A stretch of DNA of 42,270 nucleotides from JANQKX01 sp039028695 (GCA_039028695.1 JBCCHN010000038.1:1-42270), one strand, 5' to 3'. Counted from the stretch's first letter, positions 14,656-23,750 are shown. Notes: generated from the letters alone by a model not told the origin. Translations and numbers: made by a program.

Positions 14656-17600
14656 TATCGGACCTTCCCTGCCGGTGCTCCAAATCCACCGCCGCCAGGA
14701 GTCTCGATAACAAAGACATCACCCGGGGCCATCTCCGTGCTGTCGGTGCCGGTGAAATGGGTCACGCTGCCATCGGTCCGTTCGACCCAGTTGCGCCCGA
14801 GCGCACCAGATTCCCCACCTGCCAGTCCAAAAGGCGGCACCTGGCGATGACCGGAAAGAATGGCCGCCGTCATGGCCTCGCGAAAGCGGATTCGACGCCG
14901 GGCACCGTTCCCACCGCGATGGAGACCGTTACCGCCGGAACCCTCGCGGATTTCAAAGTTCTCCAGTAAAACCGGAAAGCGCCATTCGAAGATTTCGGGA
15001 TCGGTCAGACGGGAATTGGTCATATGGGTATGAACCGCGTCACAGCCATCAAAGTCCGGCCCGGCGCCTGAGCCGCCGCAAATGGTTTCGTAATACTGGT
15101 GGCGATCGTTTCCAAAGGTGAAGTTATTCATGGTGCCCTGCGCCGCCGACAAGACACCCAGCGCGCCATAAAGGCTGTCAGTTATCACTTGGCTGGTCTC
15201 CACATTACCGGCTACCACCGCAGCGGGATAGCTGGGATTGAGCATACTGCCCTCAGGCAAAATGATGTCCAGCGGCTTTAAGCAACCCTCATTCATGGGG
15301 ATCTCGTCCTCCACAAGGGTCCGAAAGACATAGAGAACGGCGGCACGGCACACAGCCGAAGGGGCATTGAAATTGTTTGTCAGTTGCGAACTCGTGCCCG
15401 TGAAGTCGATTTTGGCCCTACGGGCCGGCTTATCGATCGAAATTGAAACCCTCACCGCCGCCTGGTCCTCCCCTTCGCGAGGGTCCAAGGGGTAGGTAAA
15501 GTCGCCGTCTTGCAGCACGTCCAACACACGGCGAACCTGTTCTTCGGCATTGTCTTGAACATGCCCCATATAGGCGTGGACCGTGGGCAGGCTATAGTGT
15601 GCCACCATGCGCCGGAGTTCCTCGACACCCTTTTGATTGGCGGCAATTTGCGCTTTTAAATCGGCGATGTTTTGGGCTGGATTACGAGCCGGATAGGGGC
15701 CAGAGCCCAGCAACGCCATGGTCTCATCTTCCAAAAAGCGGCCCTTGTCCACCATCAGGAAGTTATCGATCAAAACGCCCTCCTCCTCCACGCTGCGGCT
15801 GTCGGGCGGCATGGATCCTGGGGTAATACCACCGATGTCCGCGTGGTGCCCCCGGCTTGCCACATAGAACAGAACCGCGCCACCGGCCTCGTCGAAGACC
15901 GGGGTAATCACCGTAATATCCGGCAAATGGGTGCCGCCGTTGTAGGGCGCGTTGAGCATAAAGACATCGCCCGAGGACATGGTGGCGGTGCGTTGCCGGA
16001 TAATGGCGCGGATGGATTCGCTCATGGAACCCAAATGCACCGGCATATGGGGCGCGTTGGCAACCAGGTTGCCCTCAGGATCAAAAATAGCGCAGGAAAA
16101 ATCCAACCGCTCCTTGATGTTGACCGAATAAGCGGTGTTTTCGAGGGTCGACCCCATCTGTTCGGCAATGGACATGAAAAGGTTATTGAAGACCTCAAGC
16201 ATGACCGGATCGACCGCCGTACCAACAGCCGAGGTCCTTTCCAGAGGCACCACACGCTGCAGAATCAAGTGGTCCTGTTCGGTCAGGCTCGCCTGCCAGC
16301 CAAGGTCCACAACAGTTGTGGAAGTCGTCTCGATAATGATCGCGGGACCATCGATGAGATCACCGGGACAAAGCTGCGCGCGCTCGAACACCGGCGTTTC
16401 TCGCCAAGTCCCATCGGCGAAACTTTGAGTGGTCGCCGCAGGTTGCAAACCGTCGCGTCGTTGGGCCGCCAGCGGCGAAAAATCATCTGTCTCGTCGCCC
16501 TTACCGACCACCTCGACGGCGACGGCCTCCACAATTAGGGATTTTTCGGGCATCACAAAGCCGTAGCGCTGCCGATGGGCCGCGCCAAATCCATCGCCGA
16601 TTTCCTGCAGGCTTCCAAAGGCCACCTGCATGGCCGAATCCGTTCCCTCATAGCGCAGCAGGACTCGCGGCAAGACCTCAATCTGATCTTCATTGGCTTT
16701 TCCGGAACCGATCCCTTGAGAGATCAACTCCTCTTTAGCGTCATCGGCCAGAGCTTGGATTTGAAGCGCCAGACGATCAACCAGTGATTCATCCAGGATG
16801 GCCTCAACAGCCTGTTCGCGCAGGGCACGTACAACGGCCAGGCCCATGCCATAGGCAGAGAGAACGCCGGCAAAGGGATGCAAGAAGACCCGTGTCATGC
16901 CCAAGGTATCGGCAATGTCGCACGCATGCTGCCCCCCGGCACCGCCAAAGCAGTTCAAGGTATATTCGGTGACATCATAGCCGCGCTGGGTGGAGATCTT
17001 TTTGATCGCGTTAGCCATGTTTTCTATGGCGATTTGACGAAATCCGGCTGCCACTTCCTCAGGCCGGCGGCGATCGCCTGTCGCTTGCGCGATATCGTCG
17101 GCCAGGTTTTGGAAAGCTTGTCGGGCCGCCTCTGCATCCAAGGCTTCATTGGCCTCGGGCCCAAAGACCTTCGGAAAAAACGCTGGCACCAGACGCCCCT
17201 GCATGACGTTGCAATCTGTCACCGTCAGAGGCCCGTTACGCCGATAGCTGGCAGGGCCCGGGTTCGCCCCGGCAGAATCAGGGCCCACGCGATAGCGCGC
17301 CCCATCGAAATGCAGGATTGAGCCGCCGCCCGCGGCCACCGTGTGGATCTGCATCATGGGCGCGCGCATACGAACCCCGGCTACATGAGTCTCGAAGGCA
17401 CGCTCGTATTCACCGTTATAGTGAGCCACATCTGTGGAAGTGCCCCCCATATCGAAGGTTATGATCTTGTGGATGTCCGCCATGGCAGAGGTTTGCACCG
17501 CACCCACGATACCGCCGGCCGGACCTGAAAGAATGGAATCCTTGCCTTGGAACAACTGGGCATCGGTTAGTCCACCGTTGGACTGCATGAACATCAAACG

Positions 17601-18326
17601 AGTATCGCCCAACTGCTCGGCCACTTGCTCCACATAGCGTCTGAGGATGGGGGACAGATAAGCATCAACAACCGTAGTATCGCCGCGCCCTACCAATTTC
17701 ATAAGGGGGCTCACTTGATGGCTGATGGAGATTTGGGTAAATCCGATCGCCTTGGCCAGATCGGCAGCTTGGCGCTCGTGGTCCGGATAGCGATAGCCAT
17801 GCATAAAGACGATGGCCGCGGAGCGAATGCCATCCCCAAAAGCCTGTTCCAAAGGCCCGCGCAAAGCTTGAAGGTCCAAGGCTTGCAAAACCTCACCTTC
17901 CGCCGTGATCCGCTCATCTGCCTCCACCACCTGTGCGTAGAGAAGTTCCGGCAAGTGGATCTGTCGCTCAAACAGCTTCGGACGATTTTGGTAGGCGATC
18001 CGCAGGGCATCGTGAAACCCCCTTGTGATCACCAGAACCGTGGGGTCGCCCTTACGTTCCAGCAAGGCATTGGTGGCCACTGTAGTTCCCATCTTAACCG
18101 CGTCGATCGACGCCGAGGGAATAGCATCACCCAATGACAAGCCCATGAGGTCGCGAACCCCTTGAACGGCAGCATCTTTATATTGTTCGGGATTTTCGGA
18201 CAGGAGTTTATGAGTCTTTAGCGAACCATCGGGCCGACGGGCCACCAAATCCGTAAAGGTACCTCCACGATCCACCCAGAATTGCCAGCCAGCTGATTGG
18301 GTGAGCTCCCCATTTACCTCGGTCAT
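14655..18326 (-). CDS. Fused hydantoinase/5-oxoprolinase (HyuA-HyuB), ATP-dependent
   Basis: This 1223-residue protein joins the two subunits found separately in N-methylhydantoinase. The HyuA part (about 1-690) begins WQFWVDRGGTFTDLVARRPDG and has SGPAGGIVGA, FDMGGTSTDVAHYNG and NCFGGAGGQHACDIADTLGM, typical of its ATPase fold. The HyuB part (about 700-1215) starts VDPVMLEVFNNLFMSIAEQMG and has NAPYNGGTHLPDITV, then SRGHHADIGGITPGSMP. The length approaches eukaryotic 5-oxoprolinase (about 1290). Such enzymes open lactam or hydantoin rings with ATP in the cytoplasm. The substrate is uncertain; the partner cyclase-family protein suggests a cyclic amide pathway rather than plain glutathione turnover. 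It is the first gene of a three-gene operon. Confidence 0.9.
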   Translation of the reverse strand: MTEVNGELTQSAGWQFWVDRGGTFTDLVARRPDGSLKTHKLLSENPEQYKDAAVQGVRDLMGLSLGDAIPSASIDAVKMGTTVATNALLERKGDPTVLVITRGFHDALRIAYQNRPKLFERQIHLPELLYAQVVEADERITAEGEVLQALDLQALRGPLEQAFGDGIRSAAIVFMHGYRYPDHERQAADLAKAIGFTQISISHQVSPLMKLVGRGDTTVVDAYLSPILRRYVEQVAEQLGDTRLMFMQSNGGLTDAQLFQGKDSILSGPAGGIVGAVQTSAMADIHKIITFDMGGTSTDVAHYNGEYERAFETHVAGVRMRAPMMQIHTVAAGGGSILHFDGARYRVGPDSAGANPGPASYRRNGPLTVTDCNVMQGRLVPAFFPKVFGPEANEALDAEAARQAFQNLADDIAQATGDRRRPEEVAAGFRQIAIENMANAIKKISTQRGYDVTEYTLNCFGGAGGQHACDIADTLGMTRVFLHPFAGVLSAYGMGLAVVRALREQAVEAILDESLVDRLALQIQALADDAKEELISQGIGSGKANEDQIEVLPRVLLRYEGTDSAMQVAFGSLQEIGDGFGAAHRQRYGFVMPEKSLIVEAVAVEVVGKGDETDDFSPLAAQRRDGLQPAATTQSFADGTWRETPVFERAQLCPGDLIDGPAIIIETTSTTVVDLGWQASLTEQDHLILQRVVPLERTSAVGTAVDPVMLEVFNNLFMSIAEQMGSTLENTAYSVNIKERLDFSCAIFDPEGNLVANAPHMPVHLGSMSESIRAIIRQRTATMSSGDVFMLNAPYNGGTHLPDITVITPVFDEAGGAVLFYVASRGHHADIGGITPGSMPPDSRSVEEEGVLIDNFLMVDKGRFLEDETMALLGSGPYPARNPAQNIADLKAQIAANQKGVEELRRMVAHYSLPTVHAYMGHVQDNAEEQVRRVLDVLQDGDFTYPLDPREGEDQAAVRVSISIDKPARRAKIDFTGTSSQLTNNFNAPSAVCRAAVLYVFRTLVEDEIPMNEGCLKPLDIILPEGSMLNPSYPAAVVAGNVETSQVITDSLYGALGVLSAAQGTMNNFTFGNDRHQYYETICGGSGAGPDFDGCDAVHTHMTNSRLTDPEIFEWRFPVLLENFEIREGSGGNGLHRGGNGARRRIRFREAMTAAILSGHRQVPPFGLAGGESGALGRNWVERTDGSVTHFTGTDSTEMAPGDVFVIETPGGGGFGAPAGKVR

Positions 18327-18350
18327 TCCTTGAATCCACTTTTGCCAATA

Positions 18351-18392
18351 TATCGTTTTTATTATAATGATATTTTATCGATAATTTGTCAA
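18351..18392 (-). promoter_or_regulatory. Promoter of the hydantoinase operon with overlapping palindromes
   Basis: Read leftward, a perfect TTGACA (18387-18392) is followed after 17 bases by CATTAT (18364-18369). A TATAAT (18361-18366) lies three bases beyond the best spacing. The spacer holds the perfect 10-base palindrome TTATCGATAA (18375-18384). A second dyad, TATCGTT (18351-18357) with AATGATA (18366-18372), matches at six of seven positions and covers the -10. Both are good positions for repression, most simply by the MarR-type protein encoded at the operon end. Confidence 0.55.
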
Positions 18393-18441
18393 TGTACTTG
18401 AAGTGAGTGCTGAATGGTGTTGGTTGAGGTATCCTTGAGCC

Positions 18442-18921
18442 ATGATGATTCGATCGACAACCCGCTGCATTTTGGCCGTCTTTTTTTCATTGGCGTTTTT
18501 TGGGTTTGGTTCAAGCACGGACACTCACGCCGCCAACTCGGTCCAAAAACCAGCCTTAATAGAAGCCACCCTTGCCGGAGACCTGGAACGGGTAGCGCAT
18601 ATGCTCCAATCGGGCGTGCCGGTGAACAGCCATGACGACCATAACAATACGGCGCTGACTTTCGCCGCTCGCGATGGGCAGAGCGAGATTGCCCGCTTGT
18701 TAATAGCCCATGGGGCCCAGGTGAACTGGCAGGATGACGAAAAGGTCACGCCGCTTATTCTGGCGGCCTTTCAAAATTACCCCGAAATCGTCCGAATTCT
18801 TTTGGCAAAGGGTGCCGACCCGGACATCGTTGATCAATGGGGTCGGAGGGCCATCGACTACGCTCTGCGTCGCGGGAGCGCCGATGAAATCTATCTTTTA
18901 TTGAAAGAGAGGGATCCCTAA
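18442..18921 (+). CDS. Exported ankyrin-repeat protein
   Basis: The 159-residue protein starts with a signal peptide: basic MMIRSTTR, a hydrophobic core to about residue 24, and a probable cleavage after THA near residue 30. Three to four ankyrin repeats follow (about 36-66, 69-99, 102-132 and a partial last one). Examples are NTALTFAARDGQSEIARLLI and VTPLILAAFQNYPEIVRILL. Ankyrin repeats bind other proteins; a periplasmic location is inferred from the signal. A second ATG at 18445 is an equal start candidate. Its last four bases overlap the end of the convergent DUF2336 gene. The partner protein is unknown. Confidence 0.85.
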   Translation: MMIRSTTRCILAVFFSLAFFGFGSSTDTHAANSVQKPALIEATLAGDLERVAHMLQSGVPVNSHDDHNNTALTFAARDGQSEIARLLIAHGAQVNWQDDEKVTPLILAAFQNYPEIVRILLAKGADPDIVDQWGRRAIDYALRRGSADEIYLLLKERDP

Positions 18922-19844
18922 GCGACCGCCCGCAAAAGCGACTTCAGGCCTAGCTCGCCCTTGTCATGGAGAAGAGATCGGGCATTTTCAATGGGAATGC
19001 CCACGAGGCGGGCCATGCCAGCCTCAAAGAAATAAAGATCGCCCTCGGAAAGGGCCTCCATGAGCATGGGCGCCGATAAACGACCGTTGGCTTCGAGCTG
19101 AGCCAGCAAGGCGTCCACTTCCTCTTCGCTTTCACATCCCTCGCGCAACAAGCAACTGGTTGCCCGGTCGCGGACCTGACGCAGAAGAGTGCGAATGGCT
19201 TCCTCGGGTATGTCGTCCCGGTTGGCCAACTGGCTTTTAAGCTGCTGGGCAACCACATTCATCAGCTGCTCGGAGACCGCGATAGGAAGGTCGCTCCGCT
19301 TGGACATGGCCGACGAGACGGCCTCGCTGTCCTGATAGTCCTCGATCACACGGGACAATGCCTCCTCGTCTAACTCGGCGCCATCATTTTCCACCAAGGC
19401 CCCAACCGCCTGATCATTGCCCGTGTCGATCAACGCCTGGGCCACAGGTGCAGCCACCATCTTCCGCTTGGCGATTGCCTCTTGTTTGAGCGCATGGGGG
19501 CCACCGACGATTTCGATCAGGTCACCATCCGAGAGGACCTCGCAAAACTCCAAGATGGGCAAAGCAACGGAGTCAATATCGTTTGCGAGGGAGAGGGCCA
19601 CGTCCCGCGGCAGATCCGGCGATGATTTCAATTGAAAAGCAAGCGCCTCGCGCACGCGAACCTCGGCGTCGCTCATGAGCTCGCGAAAAATCTCCTCCGC
19701 GATCCCCCGTTCGGCAGCGGAAAGCTCTTGGCTGCCAAATTGGGCCGCAACCTTCTCGGCAACCTCCGCCCGGCTTTCTGCGGAAGAATCCGCGGAAAGG
19801 CGTTGCACGTCCACATTTGTTAATTTTTTCGAGTCACCCGTCAT
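18918..19844 (-). CDS. DUF2336 domain protein
   Basis: The 308-residue, acidic, helix-rich protein has no signal or membrane segment. Its pattern AEKVAAQF, EIFRELMSDAEVRVREALAFQLKSSPDLPRDVALSLANDID, LPILEFCEVLSDGDLIEIV corresponds to DUF2336. That family is largely alphaproteobacterial and forms HEAT-like helical repeats of unknown role. Helical repeats such as SKRSDLPIAVSEQLMNVVAQQL and NRDDIPEEAIRTLL continue to about residue 230. It ends tail to tail with the ankyrin gene. The start ATG at 19844 has a weak GAGGA ribosome-binding site twelve bases away. A CtrA-like site lies about 135 bases upstream. Confidence 0.85.
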   Translation of the reverse strand: MTGDSKKLTNVDVQRLSADSSAESRAEVAEKVAAQFGSQELSAAERGIAEEIFRELMSDAEVRVREALAFQLKSSPDLPRDVALSLANDIDSVALPILEFCEVLSDGDLIEIVGGPHALKQEAIAKRKMVAAPVAQALIDTGNDQAVGALVENDGAELDEEALSRVIEDYQDSEAVSSAMSKRSDLPIAVSEQLMNVVAQQLKSQLANRDDIPEEAIRTLLRQVRDRATSCLLREGCESEEEVDALLAQLEANGRLSAPMLMEALSEGDLYFFEAGMARLVGIPIENARSLLHDKGELGLKSLLRAVA

Positions 19845-20148
19845 GGAATTTATTTGTCCTCGGCTTCAATTCCGGTGATGTCCTGGCACGGGCCTTTAGC
19901 GCCCGGCCTGGTGATGCCCATCTCAAGGTCGCGCGGCGAAGCTGTCGCCACGTGCAAGAGCAGGTTATTCATAAGGAGTTAATCTGCCTTTAAAATATTG
20001 TTGCCATCGCTATGGGAAAGAAGGCTCTCGATGTAAGGGTAAATGGCTAAATCAAAAACAAATTTTGGACTAAATTTGACGATATTCCGGTTTCCTAATC
20101 ACAAAGTTTTGCCTTTAAGAGGCCCCCATTGATTGGCAGATTGGTGAT
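19845..20148. other. Non-coding divergent region between DUF2336 and DUF3750 genes
   Basis: This 304-base stretch has no convincing reading frame. It holds a five-base-pair hairpin (CGGGC 19889-19893 with GCCCG 19901-19905), a repeated GGTGATG at 19874 and 19910, and a TTAA-N7-TTAA site at 19979-19993. A TTGACG at 20076-20081 could be a -35 for the rightward gene, but no good -10 follows. The right half is AT-rich, as expected of a promoter region. Confidence 0.5.
19979..19993. promoter_or_regulatory. Candidate CtrA-binding site
   Basis: TTAA (19979-19982), seven bases, then TTAA (19990-19993) matches the full CtrA motif spacing, although the consensus final C is A here. It lies 135 bases upstream of the DUF2336 start and 155 bases upstream of the DUF3750 start. 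The AT-rich context makes a chance match possible. Confidence 0.35.
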
Positions 20149-20937
20149 ATGTGGAAAAAGCACTTACGCGAAACCCGTCGCATGACCTGGTATCTCTTTG
20201 GTATTCTTGTCCTCTTGTTGGCTGGACCTGCCATCGCCTTGGCCACGGGCATGGCCAAAGTCGAAAAGGACTGGCGCACGGCCAGCCGGGCCAGTATTGG
20301 TCTGGCGCCGGACCCAGCTAGCTTCGAGCCGGCAATTATCCAGGTCTATGGCGCGCGGACCTATGGATGGCGCGGCGCCTTTGCCGTTCACACCTGGATT
20401 TCTGCCAAGCGAAAAGGGGCCCACCACTTTACCACCTATGAAGTCATCGGTTGGTATGCCTGGAGCGGGCGTCGCGCGGTCCAAACCCATACCGGTAAAC
20501 CGGACAGGCGCTGGTTCGGCGCGGAGCCAGAACTTTATGCCGATGTTCGCGGTGAGGAGGTGGACGAGATGATCGACCGCCTGGAGGAGGCCGTCGCCAC
20601 CTACCGCTATGCGGAAGAATACAGAACATGGCCCGGCCCCAATTCGAATACCTTTACCGCGGAAATGGGCCGTGTCCTGCCCGAGCTCAATCTCGACCTG
20701 CCGCCGACGGCCATCGGAAAGGATTTTCTGGGTGAGATCACTTTGGCCAATTCCAGCCCCAGCGGCACCGGATACCAGATCTCGATTTTCGGCGTGCTGG
20801 GCCTGATGGCCGCCAAGGAAGAAGGCCTGGAAGTGAACATCCTGGGGCTTGCTTTCGGGATCGACCCCTTGGACCTTGCGATCAAACTGCCAGGAATCGG
20901 CAGGCTGAGTGCGCTTGAGTCTTCTCCGCCCAATTAA
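20149..20937 (+). CDS. DUF3750 family protein
   Basis: The 262-residue protein has a basic N-terminus and one hydrophobic helix (about residues 13-33), so it is membrane-anchored or exported. The body has the family features IQVYGARTYGWRGAFAVHTWI, HFTTYEVIGWYAW, a basic stretch and TYRYAEEYRTWPGPNSNTFTAEMGRVLPEL. A Gly-rich C-terminal part (ISIFGVLGLMAAKEEGLEVNILGLAFGIDP) follows. DUF3750 has no known function; the conserved His, Trp and Asn residues may suggest an enzyme, but that is a guess. The ATG at 20149 has GGTGAT before it. Confidence 0.85.
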   Translation: MWKKHLRETRRMTWYLFGILVLLLAGPAIALATGMAKVEKDWRTASRASIGLAPDPASFEPAIIQVYGARTYGWRGAFAVHTWISAKRKGAHHFTTYEVIGWYAWSGRRAVQTHTGKPDRRWFGAEPELYADVRGEEVDEMIDRLEEAVATYRYAEEYRTWPGPNSNTFTAEMGRVLPELNLDLPPTAIGKDFLGEITLANSSPSGTGYQISIFGVLGLMAAKEEGLEVNILGLAFGIDPLDLAIKLPGIGRLSALESSPPN

Positions 20938-21000
20938 TCTCGCACCCCACAATTTTTCGTCGGGCCAAGCTCAAGCGAAGGAAGGCACCTTGTCCTAAAC

Positions 21001-21024
21001 CCCCAATACATGAGATGTATGGGG
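21001..21024. promoter_or_regulatory. Strong palindrome/hairpin upstream of the djlA-like gene
   Basis: CCCC-A-ATACAT (21001-21011) pairs with ATGTAT-GGGG (21015-21024) around a GAG loop, with one bulged A. The inner part, ATACAT-GAG-ATGTAT, is a perfect 15-base dyad. No T run follows on either strand, so an operator or leader structure is more likely than a terminator. It lies about 73 bases before the djlA-like start. Confidence 0.4.
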
Positions 21025-21096
21025 ATGAGGCGATGCTGGCACTAAAAAGGTGAGCCAGGCCGCGCCACTGCACAATAGGTTAAGCCAGGCGACAGC

Positions 21097-21843
21097 ATGA
21101 GCATTTGGGGTAAAATTCTTGGAGGGGTCGGCGGATTTGCCGTGGGCGGTCCTCTAGGGGCCCTCATCGGGGCCGTCGCCGGTCATGCGGTCGACAAACT
21201 GCGCGCCGATGACGGCGGCGGGTTGGGTGTCGGATCGGGAGGCGAGGCGCAGCGCAAGATCGCCTTTACCATTGGCGTGATCGTCCTCAGCGCCAAGATG
21301 GCTAAAGCTGATGGCCACGTGACCCGAGACGAAATCGATGCCTTCAAGCGGGTTTTTCAAATCCCCCCCAGCGAGATGAAAAACGTCGGCCGCTTGTTCG
21401 ATCAGGCCAGACGCGACGCCAGCGGTTATGAACCCTACGCACGCCAACTGAGCCGGATGTTTCGAGACAATCCGCTGGTCTTGGAAGAGCTGCTTGGCGG
21501 CCTTTTCTACATCGCCCGGGCCGATGGGCAGGTCACCGACGACGAGGTAGAATTCTTAAGCGACCTAGCCCAGATTTTCGGATTTACCCCCGATCAATGG
21601 GATCGCATCCGAGCGCGGAACCTTCCCGACGACGCCTCGGATCCTTTCCGGATCTTAGGGGTGACTCGGGATCAAACCGATGCTGAGATTAAGGCAGCCC
21701 ATCGCAAGCTGGTCTTAGAAAACCACCCGGACAAATTGATAGCCCAAGGGGTGCCGGAAGAGTTTATCGAAGTGGCCAATCATAAGCTGGCCGCCATCAA
21801 CGCGGCCTACGATGACATTCGAAAGCTTCGCGGTTTTAGCTAA
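21097..21843 (+). CDS. djlA: DjlA-like chaperone with TerB and J domains
   Basis: The 248-residue protein opens with a Gly-rich hydrophobic stretch (GGVGGFAVGGPLGALIGAVAGHAVD), as in DjlA-like proteins. A TerB-like helical domain follows at about 55-165, with two acidic motifs: KADGHVTRDEIDAFK and RADGQVTDDEVEFL. A C-terminal J domain (about 183-248) begins DPFRILGVTRDQTDAEIKAAHRKLV and has the HPD motif in NHPDKL. It would stimulate the ATPase of DnaK-type chaperones, probably at the membrane. In many alphaproteobacteria this gene sits beside the amidase, rnpB and dcw genes, as it nearly does here. Confidence 0.85.
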   Translation: MSIWGKILGGVGGFAVGGPLGALIGAVAGHAVDKLRADDGGGLGVGSGGEAQRKIAFTIGVIVLSAKMAKADGHVTRDEIDAFKRVFQIPPSEMKNVGRLFDQARRDASGYEPYARQLSRMFRDNPLVLEELLGGLFYIARADGQVTDDEVEFLSDLAQIFGFTPDQWDRIRARNLPDDASDPFRILGVTRDQTDAEIKAAHRKLVLENHPDKLIAQGVPEEFIEVANHKLAAINAAYDDIRKLRGFS

Positions 21844-21849
21844 GATCCC

Positions 21850-23742
21850 ATGCCGCCCGCCCCACCCCTCATCGCCCTGCAGGATGCAGGGCTTCGATTT
21901 GGACCACAGCCCCTTTTTGAATCGCTTGATTTAGGTTTGGGTTCGGACGAGCGCGCTTGTTTGGTGGGGCGCAATGGATGCGGGAAATCCACCCTTCTCA
22001 GAACGCTGGCGGGACAGCAGCCGCTGGATTCAGGGCAAAGGATAGTAAAGCCGGGCGCACGTGTGATTTATCTGCCCCAAGAACCGGCTTTTTCCCTGGA
22101 CGAAAGCGTCTTTGATTTTGTTGCGCAAGGCCTGCCCAACATGTCCCTTGAACAAAGGGAGTCGAGCGACCATCGCGTCGATGCAGTGCTTGAGAGGGTA
22201 AAGCTTCAGGGCACCCGTCAAACGACAAGCCTGTCCGGTGGCGAAGGGCGTCGTGCCGCCATCGCCCGCGCCATGGTCGGCGAGGCGGATGTCTTGCTTT
22301 TGGACGAGCCGACAAACCACCTGGACTTGACTACCATCGAATGGCTAGAGGACCTGTTGGCCCGGTTTCGGGGAGCCCTTATGATCATCAGTCATGATCG
22401 GACCTTTCTCGAAAAAACTACCAACAGGGTGCTGTGGCTGGATCGGGGCCACCTGCGCCGTTTGGATCAGGGGTTCGCGAAATTTGAATCCTGGGTTGAG
22501 AACCTAAATTCCGAAGAAGCGCAAAATCTGCACAAACTGGAGCGCGAAATAAAGCGAGAGGAAAAGTGGCTTCATCGTGGCGTCACCGCACGAAGGGCTC
22601 GCAACGAGGGACGCCTCAAGCGGCTCCAGCGGCTGCGCTCCCAACGCCGCGAATGGGTACAATCACCGGGCAAGGCCAAATTGGCCGCGGCAAACGCAGA
22701 GGGTGGCGGCAACCTGGTCATAGAGGCCAAAAACCTGGAAAAATCCTATGCCGGGCAAAGCGACGATCCGAGCGAGGGAAAACAAACCTCAAAAGCGATC
22801 ATCCGCGGTTTTTCGACCCGCATCCGGCGCGGCGACCGAATTGGCATCATCGGCCCCAATGGCGCGGGCAAAACCACTTTGGTGCGGCTGCTGATCGGCG
22901 ACTTGGCGCCTGATCGAGGAAGCCTGCGTCTTGGCACTCAGCTAACGCCTCTTTATTTCGACCAGCGCCGTGCCAGTTTGGAGCCGGACGACAGCCTGTG
23001 GCAAAATCTGGTACCCGGCGGGGGCGATTCCCTGATGGTTCAGGGGCGCCAACGCCACGTAGTGAGCTACCTGAAAGATTTTTTGTTTGACGAAGGCCAG
23101 GCCCGCCAACCGGTCCGCAGCTTGTCCGGCGGCGAGCGTAACCGTTTGCTTCTGGCTCGCCTGTTCGCCCAGCCCAGCAACCTTCTGATCTTGGATGAGC
23201 CAACCAACGATTTGGATCTGGAAACTCTTGATCTGCTTGAGGATGTTCTGGCGCTCTATGAGGGAACGCTCTTGTTGGTGAGCCACGATCGAGACTTTCT
23301 GGACCGACTGGTCAACGGCATTATCGCCGTCGAAGGCGACGGGGAAATCCAGGAGTACGCGGGAGGCTACCGAGACTACTTAGTGCAAAGGCGACAGAGT
23401 CAATCACCTTCGGCTCCCAAAGACAAAACGGCACCAAAGAAGTCCGGGCCACCCAAAGCCAAGTCAGCTGCCAAAAAGTTAAGTTACAATCAGCAACGGG
23501 AACTGGATCAACTCCCGGCCAAAATCGATGCCTTGGAAAATCATATTACGGCCCTCAATGAGCGCCTGGCCGACCCAACTTTTTTTGAAGCCGACCCGAA
23601 AGCTTTCGAAACAAAGGCGCAGGCGCTCACTACCGCCCAGGCGGAATTGGCTCATCTGGAAGAACGTTGGCTAGAGCTGGAGAGCCTGAAAGACGAATTG
23701 GCGCAAGAGCGCGTGGACACCGCAGCCGGCGGCAAGGTTTAG
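21850..23742 (+). CDS. uup: ABC-F family ATPase, Uup-like
   Basis: The 630-residue protein has two ABC domains and no membrane segment. The first has Walker A GRNGCGKSTLL, signature LSGGEGRRAAIARAM and Walker B VLLLDEPTNHLD. The second has GPNGAGKTTLV, LSGGERNRLLLARLF and LLILDEPTNDLD. Between them lies a basic, charged linker (about residues 215-285) typical of the ABC-F ribosome-contacting arm. A Lys/Ala/Pro-rich stretch then leads to a C-terminal coiled coil (about 545-620), as in Uup. ABC-F proteins act on stalled or assembling ribosomes, and Uup also affects DNA stability. The gene starts six bases after the djlA-like gene. Confidence 0.9.
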   Translation: MPPAPPLIALQDAGLRFGPQPLFESLDLGLGSDERACLVGRNGCGKSTLLRTLAGQQPLDSGQRIVKPGARVIYLPQEPAFSLDESVFDFVAQGLPNMSLEQRESSDHRVDAVLERVKLQGTRQTTSLSGGEGRRAAIARAMVGEADVLLLDEPTNHLDLTTIEWLEDLLARFRGALMIISHDRTFLEKTTNRVLWLDRGHLRRLDQGFAKFESWVENLNSEEAQNLHKLEREIKREEKWLHRGVTARRARNEGRLKRLQRLRSQRREWVQSPGKAKLAAANAEGGGNLVIEAKNLEKSYAGQSDDPSEGKQTSKAIIRGFSTRIRRGDRIGIIGPNGAGKTTLVRLLIGDLAPDRGSLRLGTQLTPLYFDQRRASLEPDDSLWQNLVPGGGDSLMVQGRQRHVVSYLKDFLFDEGQARQPVRSLSGGERNRLLLARLFAQPSNLLILDEPTNDLDLETLDLLEDVLALYEGTLLLVSHDRDFLDRLVNGIIAVEGDGEIQEYAGGYRDYLVQRRQSQSPSAPKDKTAPKKSGPPKAKSAAKKLSYNQQRELDQLPAKIDALENHITALNERLADPTFFEADPKAFETKAQALTTAQAELAHLEERWLELESLKDELAQERVDTAAGGKV

Positions 23743-23750
23743 AGCCAGAC

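Noticed and set aside
15672..16538. A 288-codon rightward frame inside the hydantoinase gene
   Set aside because: It lies opposite a conserved HyuA-HyuB coding region and shows no family features.
19984..20073. A short Cys/Lys-rich frame after an AAGGAG at 19974
   Set aside because: It would need a CTG start, has no family likeness, and overlaps the CtrA-like site; I treat the stretch as non-coding.
20164..20952. A 262-codon leftward frame almost exactly antisense to the DUF3750 gene
   Set aside because: The rightward frame has a membrane helix and family motifs; the antisense one has none and is a codon-bias shadow.
23667..23750. A longer EamA start inside uup
   Set aside because: The extra 28 residues are Arg-rich and overlap the uup coiled coil; the membrane protein starts naturally at 23751.
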